Part shown: in pieces, positions 8,915-20,155 of the stretch
How positions within the stretch are numbered: the stretch's first letter is position 1
How the letters are laid out: the number at the start of each line of letters is the position of its first letter
Assembly (NCBI RefSeq): GCF_000427805.1
Contig: NZ_ATYS01000024.1
Span: 22,143-86,142 of the forward strand
Origin: Budvicia aquatica DSM 5075 = ATCC 35567
GTDB lineage: Bacteria > Pseudomonadota > Gammaproteobacteria > Enterobacterales > Enterobacteriaceae
DNA: 64,000 nt
Direction: 5' to 3'
The notes under the pieces: generated by a model
Told to the model about the DNA's origin: nothing
Databases searched by the model: none
What the model saw: only the letters and a program-made list of their open reading frames with translations
Program-made: the position numbers and the translations under genes

Positions 8915-9454
8915 ATGATTATTTATTTGCACGGTTTTGATTCAAACAGTCCGGGAAATCACGAGAAGGTCTTACAACTTCAGTTTATCGATCCGGACGT
9001 TCGTTTTATTAGTTACAGCACCCTCCATCCGCGCCATGATATGCAACATTTGCTGAAAGAAACCAATAAAGCCGTACAGCAGAGTGAAGATACTCACCCT
9101 CTAATTTGCGGCGTTGGTCTCGGCGGATTCTGGGCCGAAAGGATCGGCTTTTTGTGCGGTATCCGTCAGGCGTTGTTTAATCCTAATTTGTTCCCTCATG
9201 AAAATATGCCGGGGAAAATCGACCGGCCGGAAGAGTATCTGGATATCGCGACTAAATGCATTTCAGAATTCAGAACTAAGAATCAGGATAACTGCCTGGT
9301 GATTTTATCCCGAGAAGATGAAATGCTAGATAGCCAGCGCAGCGCTGATACTCTGAGCCCGTATTACAATATTATTTGGGACGAAAATCAGGGACATAAA
9401 TTCAAACAGATCTCCCCGCATTTACAGGCGATAAAAGCGTTTAAACAACGCTAA
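8915..9454 (+). CDS. ycfP: YqiA/YcfP family alpha/beta hydrolase-like protein
   Basis: A 179-residue protein of the YcfP (UPF0227) family. It starts [18 protein letters not shown], the oxyanion-hole region of an alpha/beta hydrolase fold, and contains [13 protein letters not shown] where esterases have GxSxG, so the nucleophile Ser is replaced and true esterase activity is doubtful. Synteny (nagZ-ycfP-ndh) supports orthology with E. coli. The biochemical function of the family is not established. Confidence 0.9.
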   Translation: MIIYLHGFDSNSPGNHEKVLQLQFIDPDVRFISYSTLHPRHDMQHLLKETNKAVQQSEDTHPLICGVGLGGFWAERIGFLCGIRQALFNPNLFPHENMPGKIDRPEEYLDIATKCISEFRTKNQDNCLVILSREDEMLDSQRSADTLSPYYNIIWDENQGHKFKQISPHLQAIKAFKQR

Positions 9455-9459
9455 TTGAA

Positions 9460-9559
9460 GCAATAAAAAGTACCAATAATGGTGTAGCGTTGATCGGTTA
9501 AGCATATTCATTGCCCTTAACTGACCACTATTGCACCATTATCGGTGCTTTTTTATTGC
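9460..9559 (+). terminator. 100-bp imperfect hairpin with T-tract, after ycfP
   Basis: GCAATAAAAAGTACC...AATGGTG pairs with CACCATTATCGGTGC followed by TTTTTTATTGC, and the inner segment GTTGATCGGTTAAG pairs with CTTAACTGACCAC. The whole 100 bases fold back on themselves. The right arm with its T6 run can terminate transcription, but the length and symmetry also resemble a miniature inverted-repeat element. Confidence 0.65.
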
Positions 9560-9608
9560 CCGCTATCTGAACTACCTCTGTCGCCAAATCACCCAAACGG
9601 GTTAAAAA

Positions 9609-9622
9609 TTGATATATATCAA
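9609..9622. promoter_or_regulatory. FNR box upstream of ndh
   Basis: TTGATATATATCAA is a perfect match to the FNR consensus TTGAT-N4-ATCAA, 140 bases before the ndh start. In E. coli, FNR represses ndh anaerobically, so the same control is expected here. The promoter elements themselves were not identified with certainty. Confidence 0.85.
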
Positions 9623-9761
9623 TTTTGGTATAACCAAATGTCCAATTATGATATTCTGACGTCAATATTGCAGGGAAAATCAAGTTAACTTGATGTTTTT
9701 ATAAGTTATTAATCGAATCCCTTGCCAGAAATTTTTGGTTTATTTTTAATGAGATACGATT

Positions 9762-11066
9762 GTGAAAACAGAGATTAAAAAGATTGTTATTGTTGGCGGC
9801 GGAGCCGGCGGGCTTGAGCTGGCGACCAGCTTAGGTAAAAAGCTGGGTCGCAAAGGAAAGGCCGAAATTGTTCTGGTCGATCGCAACCATAGCCACCTAT
9901 GGAAACCGCTGCTGCATGAAGTGGCGACCGGAGCGCTGGATGATGGCGTTGATGCATTAAGCTATCTGGCCCATGCCCGTAATCACGGCTTCCATTTTCA
10001 GCTTGGCTCGTTGGTTGATGTTAATCGGGATGACAAAATTATCCGACTGGCTCGAATCGATAACGAGAAGGGCGAGGAACTGGTGCCTGAGCGTAACGTT
10101 TCTTACGATATTTTAGTTATGGCGCTGGGCAGCGTGTCGAATGATTTCGGGACTCCGGGGGTTAAGCAAAACTGCATCTATCTGGATAACCCGGAGCAGG
10201 CCCATCTGTTCCACAATAAAATGCTAAATCTGTTCCTTAAATTCTCCTCTCATCCTCATGAGAATGAGCGGGTGAACATTGCTATCGTTGGCGGCGGAGC
10301 AACCGGCGTTGAGCTTTCAGCTGAGCTGCATAATGCGGTTAAACAACTGCACAGCTACGGTTATGAAGGGTTGGATAACAAGGCGCTGAACGTCACCTTA
10401 GTCGAGGCTGGCGAGCGTATTCTGCCCGCGCTGCCGGAGCGAATTTCAGCCTCTGCTCAGCAAGAATTAATTAATCTTGGCGTCAATGTATTGACCCAAA
10501 CCATGGTAACCAGCGCAGACGCTGACGGTTTGCATACCAAGAACGGTGATTTTATTAAGGCCGATCTTCTGGTGTGGGCGGCTGGGATTAAAGCGCCTGA
10601 TTTTATGAAGGACATCGCCGGGCTGGAAACTAACCGAATTAATCAGTTAGTGGTTGAGCCGACGCTACAAACCTCGCGCGATCCGGCTATTTTTGCTCTG
10701 GGTGACTGCGCCAGTTGCCTGCGGGAGAATGGTGCACCTGTTCCTCCTCGCGCTCAGGCCGCACATCAAATGGCCAGCCTGTGTTACACCAATATTTTAG
10801 CCTTGATGAACGGGCAACCGCTGAAGAACTATCGCTATACTGACCGTGGCTCACTGGTTTCTCTATCAAAATACAGTACCGTTGGCAGCCTGATGGGAAA
10901 TTTAACCCGCGGTTCAATGATGATTGAAGGTCGTCTGGCGCGTCTGGCATATATGTCACTTTACCGTATGCACCAGACTGCGCTGCACGGTTATATCAAA
11001 ACGGGACTGATGATGCTGGTGGGCAGTATCAACCGGATTATTCGTCCGAGATTAAAGCTTCACTAA
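9762..11066 (+). CDS. ndh: NADH dehydrogenase II
   Basis: The 434-residue non-proton-pumping NADH:quinone oxidoreductase, a membrane-associated FAD enzyme of the aerobic respiratory chain. The FAD-binding GxGxxG ([12 protein letters not shown], about 10-21) and the second, NADH-binding Rossmann motif ([12 protein letters not shown], about 174-185) are intact, and the FAD-contacting ALGDCAS block lies near residue 310. Translation starts with GTG at 9762. A consensus FNR box lies upstream. A strong bidirectional terminator separates it from convergent mfd. The E. coli neighbours ycfJ and bhsA are absent. Confidence 0.96.
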   Translation: MKTEIKKIVIVGGGAGGLELATSLGKKLGRKGKAEIVLVDRNHSHLWKPLLHEVATGALDDGVDALSYLAHARNHGFHFQLGSLVDVNRDDKIIRLARIDNEKGEELVPERNVSYDILVMALGSVSNDFGTPGVKQNCIYLDNPEQAHLFHNKMLNLFLKFSSHPHENERVNIAIVGGGATGVELSAELHNAVKQLHSYGYEGLDNKALNVTLVEAGERILPALPERISASAQQELINLGVNVLTQTMVTSADADGLHTKNGDFIKADLLVWAAGIKAPDFMKDIAGLETNRINQLVVEPTLQTSRDPAIFALGDCASCLRENGAPVPPRAQAAHQMASLCYTNILALMNGQPLKNYRYTDRGSLVSLSKYSTVGSLMGNLTRGSMMIEGRLARLAYMSLYRMHQTALHGYIKTGLMMLVGSINRIIRPRLKLH

Positions 11067-11096
11067 TCTTGATGCTCTGACCGGCATAGCCTGATG

Positions 11097-11134
11097 AAAA
11101 ACGCCGTAGCTTGGTAAAGGCTACGGCGTTTTTT
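11097..11134. terminator. Bidirectional terminator between ndh and mfd
   Basis: ACGCCGTAGC and GCTACGGCGT form a perfect 10-bp stem with a 9-base loop, flanked by an A-run on the left and a T-run on the right, so it works for both convergent genes. Confidence 0.92.
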
Positions 11135-11150
11135 ATCGCTTAAAAGCGTA

Positions 11151-14100
11151 TCAATGGGCTAACTGATGCTCTTCAAACTGTTTAAGCAGTGACTTAATAA
11201 ACTCTAACCGTTTAGGGCGATCCGTCAGGTCGACGTTGAACTTGAGCTTGCTCGGGCCATCCAGCCGATAGCACTGTGGCTGGCGCTGAAGCAGGCCAAT
11301 AAGATACCCCGGATCCACATTGTTCTTTTCACTGAACTCAATAAATCCGCCTTTCTCATTACCTTCAATACGCTTAATTCCGAGTTTCTTAGCCTGTTGA
11401 CGCATTTCAGCCGTTTGTAACAGGTGGCGGGCGGCATCAGGTAGTGAACCAAAGCGGTCAATCAGTTCGACTTTTAGCTCATCCAGTTCTGACCCGGTTG
11501 CCGCGCTGGCAATACGCTTATAGAACGAGAGGCGGGTGTTGACATCCGGAATATAATCGTCCGGCAATAGGGCCGGAACCCGCAGTTCGACTTCAGTTTG
11601 ATTATTGGTCAGGTCATCTAATGACGGTTCACGGCCTTCTTTGAGTGCATCAACGGCGCTTTCCAGCAGCTCCATATATAACGAGAAGCCGATGGTGGTA
11701 ATTTGGCCGCTCTGGTCGTCGCCCAAGAGTTCACCGGCTCCGCGAATCTCTAAGTCATGGGTGGCCAGCGCAAACCCGGCGCCTAAATCTTCCAGCGAAG
11801 CGACAGCCTCAAGACGCTTAACCGCATCTGTCGTCATGGCTTTCGGATGAGGCGTCAGCAAATAGGCATAAGCCTGGTGGTGAGAGCGGCCAACCCGGCC
11901 ACGTAGCTGGTGGAGCTGAGCCAGACCAAATTTATCTGCCCGTTCCATGATAATGGTATTGGCATTAGGGATATCAATGCCGGTCTCGATAATAGTGGTA
12001 CACACCAACACGTTATAGCGCTGATGGTGGAAGTCAGACATGACCCGTTCAAGATCTCGCTCATGCATCTGACCATGGCCGATAGCGACCCGGGCTTCGG
12101 GCACTAATTTAGCTAAATGCTCAGCGGTTTTATTAATGCTGGCTACGTCATTATATAAATAGTAAACCTGACCACCGCGCAGTACTTCACGTAAAATCGC
12201 TTCACGAATAATCAGATCGTCATATTCACGAACAAAGGTTTTTACTGCTAAACGGCGCGCCGGCGGAGTGGCGATAATCGATAAATCTCGCATGCCGCTC
12301 ATAGCCATATTCAGCGTTCTTGGTATCGGCGTTGCCGTCAGGGTCAATATGTCGATATTGGCGCGCATTGCCTTGATCTGCTCTTTCTGACGAACGCCAA
12401 AGCGGTGCTCTTCATCTACGATCAGCAGGCCTAAATCTTTCCAGCGTAAATCGCTTTGTAGCAGCTTATGGGTACCGATCAGAATATCGACTTTTCCTTC
12501 GGCGGTGGCTTCCATAACCTGTTGCTGTTCTTTGGCACTGCGGAAACGGGACATGACCTCAATACGCACCGGCCAGTTAGCAAATCGGTCGCGGAAATTA
12601 TCGTAATGTTGTTGGGCTAACAGCGTGGTTGGCACCAAAATAGCGACCTGCTTAGTATTGATAACGGCAAGAAACGCAGCGCGCATTGCCACTTCTGTTT
12701 TACCAAAACCAACGTCACCACATACCAGACGGTCCATCGCATTTGGCCGGCACATATCCCCCAGCACCGCACCAATTGCATTGGTTTGGTCCAGCGTAGG
12801 CTCATAAGGGAAAGACTCACAAAACTGCTGATATTGTTCACGGTCCTGTTTAAAGGCGAAGCCCGGTTTGGCTTCACGACGGGCATAAATATCCAACAAC
12901 TCAGCGGCGACGTCGCGTACTTTTTCGGCCGCTTTTTGGCGGGCCTTAGACCAGGTTTCACCACCGAGCTTATGTAAAGGGGCGTTCTCTTCGGCGCCGC
13001 CTGAATAACGGCTGATCAGATGAAGCGACGAAACCGGCACATACAGTTTGTCTTCACCCGCATAGGTTAGAATCAGATATTCAGCCTTGATACCACCGGC
13101 TTCTAAGGTGGTTAAACCCGCATAACGACCAACGCCGTGTTCCAGATGTACGACGGGTTGGCCCGGCTTTAATTCAGCCAAGTTACGAATGAGGGTATCG
13201 GTATTAATCGCCCGGCGATTATCCTGACGGCGAATAATTCGTTCGCCTAACAGATCGCTTTCGCAGATAACGGCAGTTTGATTTTCGTTATCCAGAAAAC
13301 CATGCTCGCAGGCTCCGATCATTAAATAGTGGCCGGCAGCCTCTGCCTGCTCGAGCTTATCGATTAGCGCGGGTTTTAATTTAATTCTCGCCAGCAACTC
13401 TTGCAGCGTTTCACGGCGGCCTTCGGTTTCTACCGAGAAGATAATCCGACCGCTAAAGCTTTCGACAAAACGACGCAGGTTGTCTAACGGTGACTTATTC
13501 TGATGCTGAACCGTCAAATCCGGCAGCGGCAGATAATCTAAATTTTGGCTACCGCCTTTTTTACTAACTTTGTCGATATTAAGCTGAAGCCGCGGCCATT
13601 TCTTTAACTCAGCAAACAGCTCATCGACCCGTAGCCACAGCGATTCCGGCGCTAGAAGCGGGCGCATAGGGTCAACCCGGCGATTATCAAAGCGCTGTGA
13701 GGCATCAAGCCAAAAACGTTCTGCGGCTGATTCGATATTGCCCAGGCTGATTAATAGCGTGTTTTCCGGCAGGTAGCTGAATAATGCCGGTAGCGGCTGG
13801 CTAAAGAATAACGGCTGCCAGTATTCAATACCGGCAGGCCATGTGCCTTTACTGACCTGCTGATAAACGTGTTCCGGGTCGCGACGCACATCAAATTGCT
13901 CACGCCACTGGCTGCGAAACAGCTCTATTGCCGTTTTATCCGTCGGAAATTCATGGGCCGGCAACAGGTTGATTTGTTCTACTTCATTGAGTGTTCGCTG
14001 GGTATCAACGTCAAACAGGCGAATACTATCAATTTCATCATCAAAGAAATCTATGCGGTAGGGTTCTTCACTCCCCATCGGGAACAGATCCAGCAGGGCG

Positions 14101-14597
14101 CCACGGGTGGCAAACTCACCGTGTTCCATCACCTGATCGACCGAACGATATCCGGCCTGTTCAAGCTGGGATCGTAGATTATCTCTGGAAAGCACATCGC
14201 CTTTTTTAGCAGCCAGCGCATAGCCCATCAAAAAAGAGTGCGGGCAAACCTTTTGCATCAGCGTGTTGACCGGTAGGATCATCACGCCGTCTTTCATATG
14301 TGGTAACTGATACAGGCTGGATAAGCGCGAAGAGACAATCTCCTGATGCGGAGAAAAACTATCGTAGGGCAGCGTTTCCCAATCGGGCAGGGCCGTCACG
14401 GTTTTATCCGTAAACTGGCGCAACTCATCGTTCAGACGCAGCGCTTGCTGCATATCTGACGCAATCAACATGACCGGGCCAGAATGCCGGTTAATTATTT
14501 CGGCACTGATAACCGTAATCGATGAACCATATAGCTGACCTAGCTGACGCAGGTCTCCCGGACGTTCAGGCAGTGTAAAACGATGTTGAAGGGACAT
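11151..14597 (-). CDS. mfd: Transcription-repair coupling factor Mfd
   Basis: The 1148-residue ATP-dependent translocase that removes RNA polymerase stalled at DNA lesions and recruits UvrA. Domains in order: UvrB-like N-terminal part (about 1-330), RNA polymerase-interaction domain with the PGQPVVHLEHGVGRYAGL block (about 480), RecG-like helicase with Walker A GDVGFGKTEVAM (about residue 627) and DEEH box (LIVDEEHRFGV), then the TRG motif and C-terminal autoinhibitory domain. Length matches the E. coli protein (1148). Monocistronic and convergent with ndh. Confidence 0.97.
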   Translation of the reverse strand: MSLQHRFTLPERPGDLRQLGQLYGSSITVISAEIINRHSGPVMLIASDMQQALRLNDELRQFTDKTVTALPDWETLPYDSFSPHQEIVSSRLSSLYQLPHMKDGVMILPVNTLMQKVCPHSFLMGYALAAKKGDVLSRDNLRSQLEQAGYRSVDQVMEHGEFATRGALLDLFPMGSEEPYRIDFFDDEIDSIRLFDVDTQRTLNEVEQINLLPAHEFPTDKTAIELFRSQWREQFDVRRDPEHVYQQVSKGTWPAGIEYWQPLFFSQPLPALFSYLPENTLLISLGNIESAAERFWLDASQRFDNRRVDPMRPLLAPESLWLRVDELFAELKKWPRLQLNIDKVSKKGGSQNLDYLPLPDLTVQHQNKSPLDNLRRFVESFSGRIIFSVETEGRRETLQELLARIKLKPALIDKLEQAEAAGHYLMIGACEHGFLDNENQTAVICESDLLGERIIRRQDNRRAINTDTLIRNLAELKPGQPVVHLEHGVGRYAGLTTLEAGGIKAEYLILTYAGEDKLYVPVSSLHLISRYSGGAEENAPLHKLGGETWSKARQKAAEKVRDVAAELLDIYARREAKPGFAFKQDREQYQQFCESFPYEPTLDQTNAIGAVLGDMCRPNAMDRLVCGDVGFGKTEVAMRAAFLAVINTKQVAILVPTTLLAQQHYDNFRDRFANWPVRIEVMSRFRSAKEQQQVMEATAEGKVDILIGTHKLLQSDLRWKDLGLLIVDEEHRFGVRQKEQIKAMRANIDILTLTATPIPRTLNMAMSGMRDLSIIATPPARRLAVKTFVREYDDLIIREAILREVLRGGQVYYLYNDVASINKTAEHLAKLVPEARVAIGHGQMHERDLERVMSDFHHQRYNVLVCTTIIETGIDIPNANTIIMERADKFGLAQLHQLRGRVGRSHHQAYAYLLTPHPKAMTTDAVKRLEAVASLEDLGAGFALATHDLEIRGAGELLGDDQSGQITTIGFSLYMELLESAVDALKEGREPSLDDLTNNQTEVELRVPALLPDDYIPDVNTRLSFYKRIASAATGSELDELKVELIDRFGSLPDAARHLLQTAEMRQQAKKLGIKRIEGNEKGGFIEFSEKNNVDPGYLIGLLQRQPQCYRLDGPSKLKFNVDLTDRPKRLEFIKSLLKQFEEHQLAH

Positions 14598-15163
14598 AAA
14601 TTTTTATACAATCTCTTTATTCGGCAGGAACTTAGGTTTTGTCCCATTCCAATCTGATTCAAATTATGTAACGCTACGCGGGTTAATCAGCCGCATAGGT
14701 TAATGTCTAATGAGCGTATTTTAGTCTAACCGTTTTGGATTGTCTGGTTAAATGAATAAAATCAGCGCCATGAATTGAATAACGGCGTTTCTTCGCTCAG
14801 AACGAGGTTTTTATCGGGTAAGTTTCCCGCATATGCCGATAAATAACAAAACAGGGTAGTCAATAAAACAAAGAAATATCACCGGATTGCGGCTTAGTGG
14901 TTCCATAAAACCGAGCGACCCTTTATTATCCTTGTACGCTGTAGTTTAGCAATATACCCTGCGTATCTGAAGTTGCAACGACGCTAGCTGTATTGGCTGT
15001 TCCGAATAATCTATTCGAGTAAGCTTATCGAGCTAAACCCGCCGGCAGCCTTGCTGTAACGCAAATAAGTTTGGGTATACTAGCGCTATTTTAATCTCAG
15101 GCAGAGTCGCTTACTGCATCGTTTTTTGCACTAAGCGGCCATAAAAAGAGTAAACAGATCTTA
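14598..15163. other. Divergent mfd/lolC intergenic region
   Basis: About 565 bases between divergent mfd and lolC, holding both promoters. No gene is visible. Its right half (14950-15080) is a palindromic ERIC-like repeat described separately. The first part has no structure I can name. Confidence 0.5.
14951..15079. repeat. ERIC-like palindromic repeat upstream of lolC
   Basis: The segment begins ATATACCCTGCGTATCTGAAG and ends AAATAAGTTTGGGTATACT, so its ends are inverted copies of the TATACCC motif. Internal TTGCAACGACG and GCAGCCTTGCTGTAAC also mirror one another. Size (about 129 bases), TATACCC ends and position between genes match the enterobacterial ERIC-type family seen at 39.8-40.1 kb. 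Confidence 0.65.
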
Positions 15164-16366
15164 ATGTATCAGCCCGTCGCATTATATATAGGTCTGCGCT
15201 ACATGCGCGGGCGAGCTTCAGACCGCTTTAGTCAGTTTGTCTCTTGGCTTTCAACCATCGGTATTACCCTAGGGGTAATGGCATTGGTCACAGTGCTTTC
15301 AGTGATGAACGGGTTTGAACAAGAACTGGAAGGCAATATTTTGGGGCTGATGCCACAGGCATTAGTCACAACCAAGCAAGGGCAGCTTAATCCTCAGGAA
15401 TATCCGTCCTCTCCGCTAGAGAAACTGCCCGGCGTTACGCGCGTCGTACCGCTGACGACGGGGGATGTGATTCTACAAAGTGCAAAAGGGCTATCCGTTG
15501 GCGTTATGCTGGGGGTTAATCAGCAAGATAACGACCCGCTGGCTAAATACGTTTATGCCGGAAGTATGTCTCAGCTCACGCCGGGCAGCTATAAAACTAT
15601 TCTTGGCGATAAACTGGCAGAACAACTGGGCATTCAGATCGGTGACAATATTCGTATTATGGTTACCGGTGCCAGTCAGTTTACCCCGATGGGCCGGATT
15701 CCCAGCCAGCGGCTGTTTACCGTTGTGGGGACTTTCTCCGCCGGCAGTGAAGTTGATAGCAGCCAGCTATTAGTTAACCAACAGGATGCATCACGTTTAA
15801 TGCGCTACACCGCCGGAAATATTAGCGGATGGCGTTTATCCATGGCTAAACCGTTAGAGGTTATTGCGCTGGGCCAGCAACCTTTGCCGGAAGGTCTGAT
15901 CTTAAAAGACTGGCGTGAGCGTAAAGGTGAACTGTTCCAGGCCGTCAGAATGGAAAAGAATATGATGGGGCTGTTGATTGGCCTGATTATTGCCGTGGCT
16001 GCCTTTAATATTATTACCTCTCTGGGCCTGCTGGTAATGGAAAAGCAGGGTGAAGTAGCGATCCTGAAAACCCTGGGGCTGAAACGCCGCCAGATTATGA
16101 GCATCTTTGTGGTTCAGGGCGCCAGTGCGGGCATTATCGGGGCATTGATGGGCTCTTTGTTCGGGGTTTTACTGTCTAAAAATTTAAACCTACTGATGCC
16201 ATTTATCGGTAAGTCTATTGCGGGTGTTGCACTGCCGGTCGCTATTGACTACTCGCAGGTTATTCTTATTGCCTTGTTCTCTATGGGCATCGCACTTCTT
16301 TCTACGCTTTATCCGTCATGGCGCGCCGCCGCCGTTCAACCCGCAGAGGCCTTACGCTATGAATAA
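15164..16366 (+). CDS. lolC: Lipoprotein-releasing ABC transporter permease LolC
   Basis: A 400-residue inner-membrane subunit of LolCDE, which extracts outer-membrane lipoproteins and hands them to LolA. It has one N-terminal membrane span (about 24-46), a large periplasmic domain (about 47-265; the Hook for LolA docking lies here in LolC), then three C-terminal spans with the FtsX-type sequence. It begins [21 protein letters not shown] like the E. coli protein. It overlaps lolD by eight bases. Confidence 0.95.
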   Translation: MYQPVALYIGLRYMRGRASDRFSQFVSWLSTIGITLGVMALVTVLSVMNGFEQELEGNILGLMPQALVTTKQGQLNPQEYPSSPLEKLPGVTRVVPLTTGDVILQSAKGLSVGVMLGVNQQDNDPLAKYVYAGSMSQLTPGSYKTILGDKLAEQLGIQIGDNIRIMVTGASQFTPMGRIPSQRLFTVVGTFSAGSEVDSSQLLVNQQDASRLMRYTAGNISGWRLSMAKPLEVIALGQQPLPEGLILKDWRERKGELFQAVRMEKNMMGLLIGLIIAVAAFNIITSLGLLVMEKQGEVAILKTLGLKRRQIMSIFVVQGASAGIIGALMGSLFGVLLSKNLNLLMPFIGKSIAGVALPVAIDYSQVILIALFSMGIALLSTLYPSWRAAAVQPAEALRYE

Positions 16367-17063
16367 TTCTTTGTTGCTGCAATGTACCGACCTGTGCAAA
16401 ACCTACCAAGAAGGTAAGTTGAAAACGGAAGTATTAAAGCATGTGGCTTTCTCTATGCAGCCCGGTGAACTGATGGCGATTGTCGGCAGCTCTGGTTCAG
16501 GTAAAAGTACCTTATTACACCTGCTGGGCGGGCTGGATGCACCTACCGCCGGCGATGTTATTTTTAAAGGCCGCTCCATCAGCTCAATGAGCTCCGGCGA
16601 AAAAGCTGAATTACGTAACACTCAGTTAGGCTTTATTTACCAGTTTCACCATCTTTTGCCTGATTTTACCGCGCTGGAAAATACCGCAATGCCATTAATG
16701 ATTGGCAATGTTAAACCTTCAGAAGCTCAGGACCGGGCCCGCCAAATGCTGTCGGCGGTTGGTCTGGAACATCGGGCTGCTCATCGCCCGTCAGAGCTAT
16801 CCGGCGGTGAACGCCAGCGCGTGGCGATTGCCCGGGCGTTGGTGAATAACCCTGCGTTGGTACTGGCCGATGAGCCAACCGGCAACCTGGATCAACGGAC
16901 GGCAGACAGTATTTTTGAATTACTCGGTAACTTAAATCGCCAGCAGGGCACCGCTTTTCTGGTGGTTACCCATGACCTGAAACTGGCCCGTCGCTTAGAT
17001 CGCCAGCTTGAAATGCGTGACGGACATCTTAGCCAGCAGGCCATGATGCTGGAGGCTGAGTAA
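16359..17063 (+). CDS. lolD: Lipoprotein-releasing ABC transporter ATPase LolD
   Basis: The 234-residue cytoplasmic ATPase of LolCDE. Walker [10 protein letters not shown] (about 42-50), the signature [15 protein letters not shown] and Walker B LVLADEP are intact, and the length equals E. coli LolD. The start is the ATG at 16359 inside the end of lolC; the frame stays open upstream but that part is lolC read in another frame. The stop overlaps the lolE ATG by one base (TAATG), indicating coupled translation. Confidence 0.95.
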   Translation: MNNSLLLQCTDLCKTYQEGKLKTEVLKHVAFSMQPGELMAIVGSSGSGKSTLLHLLGGLDAPTAGDVIFKGRSISSMSSGEKAELRNTQLGFIYQFHHLLPDFTALENTAMPLMIGNVKPSEAQDRARQMLSAVGLEHRAAHRPSELSGGERQRVAIARALVNNPALVLADEPTGNLDQRTADSIFELLGNLNRQQGTAFLVVTHDLKLARRLDRQLEMRDGHLSQQAMMLEAE

Positions 17064-18316
17064 TGTCTGCCGTGCCTTTATCGTTAAAAATTGCTTTACG
17101 CTTTAGCCGCGGGCGTCGCAGTAGCGGTATGGTGTCACTGATTTCGATTATTTCGACTATCGGTATTGCGCTGGGCGTTGCGGTGTTGATTATCGGTCTG
17201 AGCGCTATGAACGGCTTTGAACGGGAGTTAAAAAACCGAATTTTAGCCGTGGTCCCTCACGGTGAGGTTGAGCCGGTTGACCAGCCGTTTAATGACTGGC
17301 CGCTGGCACAGCAGCGCATTGAGAAAGCCAATGGCGTTGAAGTTGCTGCCCCCTATATTTTATTTACCGGCCTGGTTGAAAGCGGCGTCCAACTGCGGGC
17401 TATTCAGGTTCGCGGTGTGCAACCTGAGCAGGAAGAGAAGTTAAGTGCTTTACCCCAGTTTGTACTCAACGATGCGTGGAAACAGTTTAAAGCCGGTGAG
17501 CAGCAGCTGATTTTGGGTAAAGGCATTGCCGATGAGTTGAACGTTAAGCAGGGCGACTGGGTGACCGTGATGATCCCCAATAACGACCCGACGGGCGAAA
17601 TGAAAATTGGTCAGCCTAAGCGTATCCGTTTACATGTAACCGGTATTCTTCAGCTCAGCGGGGTGCTTGATCATAGTTTCGGTATGGTTCCTCTTAGCGA
17701 TGCGCAACAGTATTTAGATATGGGTGACAGTGTTACCGGCATTGCATTTAAGGCTAATGACGTTTTTGCTGCCGGAGTGGTTGCTAAAACGGCCGTCGAA
17801 GCCAGCGGGAAATACTCTTATTATCGCAGCTGGATTTCCACTTACGGCTTTATGTACCGCGATATTCAGCTGATTCGTAGCATCATGTACTTAGCCATGA
17901 TTCTGGTGATTGGCGTCGCCTGTTTTAATATTGTTTCTACGCTGGTTATGGCGGTTAAAGATAAAAGTGCCGATATTGCGGTATTGCGGACCTTAGGGGC
18001 CAAAGACCGCCTTATTCGCTCAGTCTTTATTTGGTATGGCTTGATGGCCGGGCTGATCGGAAGTATCAGCGGCGTGGTGGTGGGAATTATCCTCTCGCTT
18101 CAATTGACCAATATTATTAAAGGGATTGAAAATCTGGTGGGCCACCACTTCTTATCCGGTGGGGTCTATTTTATTGATTTCTTGCCGTCAGAATTACACG
18201 CGCTTGATGTTGTCAGCGTGTTAATTACGGCCATTATTTTGAGTTTGCTGGCAAGCTGGTATCCGGCACGACGGGCGAGCCGAATTGATCCTGCGAGGGT
18301 ATTGAGCGGACAGTAA
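17063..18316 (+). CDS. lolE: Lipoprotein-releasing ABC transporter permease LolE
   Basis: The 417-residue paralogue of LolC that completes the LolCD2E complex and receives lipoproteins from the membrane. N-terminal span at about 25-48, a periplasmic domain to about 270, then three spans. It starts [19 protein letters not shown] as in enterobacterial LolE and shares [12 protein letters not shown] with LolC. It is translationally coupled to lolD and followed 42 bases later by nagK, as in E. coli. Confidence 0.95.
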   Translation: MSAVPLSLKIALRFSRGRRSSGMVSLISIISTIGIALGVAVLIIGLSAMNGFERELKNRILAVVPHGEVEPVDQPFNDWPLAQQRIEKANGVEVAAPYILFTGLVESGVQLRAIQVRGVQPEQEEKLSALPQFVLNDAWKQFKAGEQQLILGKGIADELNVKQGDWVTVMIPNNDPTGEMKIGQPKRIRLHVTGILQLSGVLDHSFGMVPLSDAQQYLDMGDSVTGIAFKANDVFAAGVVAKTAVEASGKYSYYRSWISTYGFMYRDIQLIRSIMYLAMILVIGVACFNIVSTLVMAVKDKSADIAVLRTLGAKDRLIRSVFIWYGLMAGLIGSISGVVVGIILSLQLTNIIKGIENLVGHHFLSGGVYFIDFLPSELHALDVVSVLITAIILSLLASWYPARRASRIDPARVLSGQ

Positions 18317-18358
18317 CGCCGCTCAATCAGATTTACCTGATACTTTAAAGGAACAGAT

Positions 18359-19270
18359 ATGTATTACGGTTTTGATATGGGCGGAACCAAGATTGAGTTT
18401 GGTGCTTTTGATGCACAACACAATCGTCTGATTCAAAAACGGGTGGCGACTCCTCGTGATGATTATCAGGCCTTGCTGGACGTTATCGTGCAGCTCACGT
18501 TGGATGCTGATGCCGAATTAGGCTGTCAGGGCATGATTGGTATCGGTATTCCGGGAATGCCTGATAGTGAAACCGGCGCGCTGTTTACTGCCAACGTTCC
18601 GGCAGCCATGGGCAAACCGCTAGCGGCGGATCTAGAAAGGCGACTTAAACGCCCGATTCGGATTGATAATGATGCTAACTGCTTTGCCTTGTCCGAAGCC
18701 TGGGACGGCGAGTTTCGTCAATATCCCAGCGTACTGGGCATTATTCTAGGCACCGGCGTTGGTGGCGGACTGGTCATCAATGGTAAGAGCTTTACCGGCC
18801 GGAACTATATTGCCGGAGAATTTGGCCACTTAAGGCTTCCGGTAGACGGATTAGAGATTCTCGGACGAGATATACCAAGAGTTCCCTGCGGATGTGGTCA
18901 TGACGGTTGCATTGAAAACTATATTTCAGGGCGCGGTTTTGAGTGGGTATATCAACATTTTTATGCTGAACCACTGTCGGCAAAGGTGATCATTGAGCGT
19001 TACCGTTCCGGCGATGCTAATGCGCTTGAACACGTTGACCGTTTCTTAGACCTGCTGGCCGTTTGTCTGGCCAATATCTTTACTATTATCGATCCGCATC
19101 TGGTTGTGATTGGCGGAGGGTTATCTAATTTTGATGAAATGTACGCTTTGCTGCCTGAACGTATCAAACCGCATTTGTTAAGCGTAGCCAAAGTACCTAG
19201 GATAGAGAAAGCCCGCTGGGGTGATTCCGGTGGCGTGCGTGGTGCTGCATTCTTGAACTTAGTTGATTGA
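18359..19270 (+). CDS. nagK: N-acetyl-D-glucosamine kinase NagK
   Basis: A 303-residue ROK-family kinase that phosphorylates GlcNAc released in peptidoglycan recycling. The ATP-binding [14 protein letters not shown] (5-18), the catalytic DNDAN (103-107) and the zinc-binding [10 protein letters not shown] (about 177-186) are present. AAGGAA lies 6 bases before the ATG. It works with NagZ, also in the window, in the recycling pathway. Confidence 0.94.
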   Translation: MYYGFDMGGTKIEFGAFDAQHNRLIQKRVATPRDDYQALLDVIVQLTLDADAELGCQGMIGIGIPGMPDSETGALFTANVPAAMGKPLAADLERRLKRPIRIDNDANCFALSEAWDGEFRQYPSVLGIILGTGVGGGLVINGKSFTGRNYIAGEFGHLRLPVDGLEILGRDIPRVPCGCGHDGCIENYISGRGFEWVYQHFYAEPLSAKVIIERYRSGDANALEHVDRFLDLLAVCLANIFTIIDPHLVVIGGGLSNFDEMYALLPERIKPHLLSVAKVPRIEKARWGDSGGVRGAAFLNLVD

Positions 19271-19318
19271 ACTAAGTGCTGATTTTAATTTAGGGCAATC
19301 AACAAGGAGTTTGCCGTT

Positions 19319-20155
19319 ATGCGAGTTCATCGCCGTTTGTGTAGTTCACGAACGAAGTTCTTTCGTCACCAGCGCCGCCGTATGCGTTATTTTCACTCCG
19401 AGTTGTTTTCTGCCGGTGAGCAGGAGAAGGTTGATAAAATGCCATCCGTTGTTGTGTTAACCGGGGCCGGTATTTCTGCCGAGTCCGGTATCCGAACCTT
19501 TCGCGCCGCCGATGGCTTATGGGAAGACCATAACATTGATGAGGTCGCAACGCCTGAAGGGTTTGAAGCTAACCCTGAACTGGTTCAGAAGTTCTATAAC
19601 GCGCGTCGTCGTCAGCTATTTCAGTCCGACATTCATCCTAACGATGCCCATAAGGCCTTAGCAAAACTTGAAGGCGTTCTGGGAAATAAATTTTTACTGG
19701 TGACTCAAAATGTCGATAACCTGCATGAGCGGGCCGGCAATATTCGCGTGATTCATATGCACGGTGAGTTACTTAAAGTTCGCTGTACGGTGTCAGGAAA
19801 AGTATCTGAGTGGCGGGGAGATTTAACCGTTGATGATGGCTGTTGCTGCTGCCCGACGCCTCAGCCAATGCGCCCGCATATTGTCTGGTTTGGTGAAATG
19901 CCGATTGAGATGGCGACCATTAATCAGGCCATTGCTGAAGCCGATTATTTTATTGCTATCGGTACCTCCGGAAATGTTTATCCGGCCGCCGGCTTTGTGC
20001 GCAGTGCCCGTTTATATGGCGCCCACACGGTAGAGCTCAATCTGGAACCGAGTCAGGTTGGCAGTACCTTTGCTGAAAAGCACTATGGTTTAGCCAGTCA
20101 GGTGGTGCCGGAGTTTATTGAGAAAATATTTTTGTCACCGGCCGTTGAAGAGTAG
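19319..20155 (+). CDS. cobB: NAD-dependent protein deacylase CobB (sirtuin)
   Basis: A 278-residue sirtuin that removes acetyl and succinyl groups from lysines, for example on acetyl-CoA synthetase. The NAD-binding [14 protein letters not shown] (about 50-63), TQNVDNLH, and catalytic HMHGE are intact; zinc ligands are RCTV and the unusual CCCC cluster at about residue 176. The basic N-terminal extension ([19 protein letters not shown]) matches the long enterobacterial isoform; an internal ATG at 19439 could give the short form. AAGGAG precedes the first ATG. This is the last backbone gene before the accessory segment. Confidence 0.94.
   Translation: MRVHRRLCSSRTKFFRHQRRRMRYFHSELFSAGEQEKVDKMPSVVVLTGAGISAESGIRTFRAADGLWEDHNIDEVATPEGFEANPELVQKFYNARRRQLFQSDIHPNDAHKALAKLEGVLGNKFLLVTQNVDNLHERAGNIRVIHMHGELLKVRCTVSGKVSEWRGDLTVDDGCCCCPTPQPMRPHIVWFGEMPIEMATINQAIAEADYFIAIGTSGNVYPAAGFVRSARLYGAHTVELNLEPSQVGSTFAEKHYGLASQVVPEFIEKIFLSPAVEE

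Noticed and set aside
8915..9454. Active esterase call for YcfP
   Set aside because: The GxSxG nucleophile elbow reads GVGLGG with no serine, so esterase activity should not be assumed.
16218..16358. Upstream extension of lolD
   Set aside because: It is lolC sequence in another frame; the ATG at 16359 gives the family length and the usual N-terminus.
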